Source of the DNA: a candidate division CSSED10-310 bacterium
GTDB taxonomy: Bacteria > CSSED10-310 > JAFGJC01
Reading direction: 5' to 3'
Length of the DNA: 7,139 bases
Assembly: GCA_016929305.1 (NCBI GenBank)
Contig: JAFGJC010000078.1
Span: forward strand, 1-7,139
Positions 5,869 to 7,139 of this stretch are shown in pieces. Both the position numbers and the translations under genes were made by a program. The notes under the pieces were generated by a model. That model saw nothing but the letters and a program-made list of their open reading frames with translations. It searched no databases and was not told the DNA's origin. How positions within the stretch are numbered: the stretch's first letter is position 1; each line of letters opens with the position of its first letter.

Positions 5869-7139
5869 AACGGCTGATATATCCTAAACTCTCAAGCTGA
5901 AGAATATCTTCCTCAGACAATTCTCTGTCCGGGTCAGCCTCGAAGTGAGGAAGTGACGAATACCAATCGCTCAGCGCAGTTTTCATCTTCCGAATGTTCG
6001 GTTCGGACAGCGATGTCCTGGGCAACAGCTCCTCAGGATCCGAAACAAGATCATACCAGGAATATTCATGTTTTTCGAAATGATAAATGACCTTTTTACC
6101 GCCGGAGATTATGCACATCGATAAAGGATCTTTGTACTCCTTTTTGGGCGCATGTTTCAGCAGGACAACGCCCCGGTCCGCAAATGCGAATCGTTTTCGG
6201 CGTATGCCATTCTCATTGTTAAGACAATTTTGCAGCGGCTGACCTCGCAGTGCATGGGGTGGTCTGATATCGAGCGTCTTCAGGATTGTCGGCATCAGAT
6301 CGATAATCGATACCGGATTCGGCAGGCGCTGGTTTTCCGGCCAACCGGGTCCGGCGGCGATGAGAGGTATGTGCAGGTTGGGCTGAAAAACGTTTTGCCC
6401 ATGTCCCCAATAACCGTGTTCTCCCAGGCTTTCACCGTGATCGCTGAAGAAAAATACATGTGTGTCGGCAAGGTCGATATGCTGGTAAAGCTCCTGAAGA
6501 AAAACCCCGATCCAATGATCCATGTAATGGATTTCACTGGCATAATCACGCCGTTTCTGCCATCCCGGTGGTTTCGTGTCGTCCGTGAAGCCGGGCAGAA
6601 GGTACTTCTCGTGTTTCAGGTAGGGGGCATGGGGATCTGTATAATGTATCCAAAGAAAAAACGGTTCGTTTTCCAGTTTGTTCAAGAGTTCGACAGCATT
6701 TTGCGTGACAATGCTTGCGGATTTTTCTTTGGCCATGATGCCGTGACGGTGACGGGTAAACGATGATTCATAGACATCAAAACCCTTCCGCAATCCGCAC
6801 AGATGATCCTGCAACGTCCAGTTGCTGATGACCGCGCCCGTTGCGTATCCCTGCTCCTTCAGAACTTCCGTCAATGTCTTCATGTCAGGACGCATGCGGA
6901 TACCGTTCCGGCGAGCTCCGGTTTCCGGCGGATAGCGGGAGGTGAACATGGAGACGAATGCCGGGCTGGTTTTGCCGATAACGGTTACTGCGTTTTCGAA
7001 TAGCGTGCCTTTTTTCGCCAGACTGTCGATGGCCGGTGAAATCGCATGGGGATATCCATAGCAGCCCAGATGATCCGCTCGTAACGTGTCTGCCGTAATC
7101 AACACAATATTGGGTTTCGTCCGGCATTTTCCCGCGCCG
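5867..7139 (-). CDS. Sulfatase-family hydrolase (PF00884-like) with Thr in place of the formylglycine Cys/Ser, 5'-truncated
   Basis: Alkaline phosphatase superfamily enzyme. The frame stays open to the right edge; before the GTG at 7105 it reads KPNIVLITADTLRADHLG, the standard first strand and metal motif, so GTG 7105 is internal and the true start lies beyond the window. About 423 codons are visible. Numbering from the GTG: metal ligand Asp6 in ADTLRADHLG; active-site segment GKTSPAFVSMFTSRYP (44-59); HYTDPHAPY (154-162); YASEIHYMDHWIG (188-200); metal motif SDHGE (221-225); WGHGQ (233-237); YDLVSDPEE near the C terminus; final ESLGYISR, a common ending in this family. At the position of the Cys or Ser that becomes formylglycine (two before Pro48) stands Thr46. 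True sulfatase activity is thus unlikely; a Thr nucleophile, as in LtaS or EptA, suggests a phosphoester hydrolase or transferase. It is first of an apparent two-gene operon. Whether a signal peptide or membrane domain precedes it cannot be seen. Confidence 0.88.
   Translation of the reverse strand, partial: GAGKCRTKPNIVLITADTLRADHLGCYGYPHAISPAIDSLAKKGTLFENAVTVIGKTSPAFVSMFTSRYPPETGARRNGIRMRPDMKTLTEVLKEQGYATGAVISNWTLQDHLCGLRKGFDVYESSFTRHRHGIMAKEKSASIVTQNAVELLNKLENEPFFLWIHYTDPHAPYLKHEKYLLPGFTDDTKPPGWQKRRDYASEIHYMDHWIGVFLQELYQHIDLADTHVFFFSDHGESLGEHGYWGHGQNVFQPNLHIPLIAAGPGWPENQRLPNPVSIIDLMPTILKTLDIRPPHALRGQPLQNCLNNENGIRRKRFAFADRGVVLLKHAPKKEYKDPLSMCIISGGKKVIYHFEKHEYSWYDLVSDPEELLPRTSLSEPNIRKMKTALSDWYSSLPHFEADPDRELSEEDILQLESLGYISR

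Noticed and set aside
6152..6766. 204-residue plus-strand open frame
   Set aside because: It lies wholly antisense to a clearly conserved sulfatase-family gene, shows no family motif, and is explained as a shadow of that gene.
7103..7105. GTG as the start of the sulfatase-like protein
   Set aside because: The preceding in-frame residues KPNI complete the conserved PNIVLIT first strand; the gene runs off the right edge.

Overview
The window reads as ordinary chromosomal DNA from a Gram-negative bacterium: it encodes an RND-type inner-membrane efflux permease together with a lipid-anchored periplasmic adaptor. Balanced base composition and the gene content would fit a Desulfobacterota-like or related environmental lineage, but that is a guess and nothing here fixes the taxon. 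There are two converging gene blocks, and both outer genes are cut by the window edges.

Plus strand, 1-4249: a tight three-gene unit. It starts with the C-terminal nine tenths or so of an RND permease (start lies left of the window). Ten bases later comes a 131-residue QueD / 6-pyruvoyl-tetrahydropterin-synthase-fold protein. Overlapping or just after its end comes an RND periplasmic adaptor (membrane fusion) lipoprotein. Two things stand out. The permease lacks the TM4 aspartate pair that carries protons in AcrB-type pumps (Thr-Asn instead), and its TM10 and TM11 partner residues are changed too. The QueD-like protein keeps its three zinc histidines and the substrate-anchoring Glu but has lost all three residues of the Cys/Asp/His catalytic triad. 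So a remodelled permease and a probable pterin-fold pseudoenzyme share one operon with an adaptor. This is the most unusual feature of the window.

Convergence zone, 4250-4595: a short stretch with an inverted repeat at 4272-4288, then a 58-residue minus-strand protein that is essentially one SEC-C zinc motif, with its own plausible promoter at 4518-4546 and a good ribosome binding site.

Minus strand, 7139-4596: a 5'-truncated sulfatase-family (PF00884-like) hydrolase followed after 35 bases by a 411-residue type I phosphodiesterase / nucleotide pyrophosphatase-like protein. Both belong to the alkaline phosphatase superfamily and both seem to use Thr as nucleophile; the 'sulfatase' lacks the Cys/Ser needed for formylglycine. 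They look co-transcribed and probably act on phosphoesters, perhaps of lipids or envelope polymers. A Fur-box-like palindrome sits at their junction. No RNA genes, insertion sequences, CRISPR arrays or att sites were seen.
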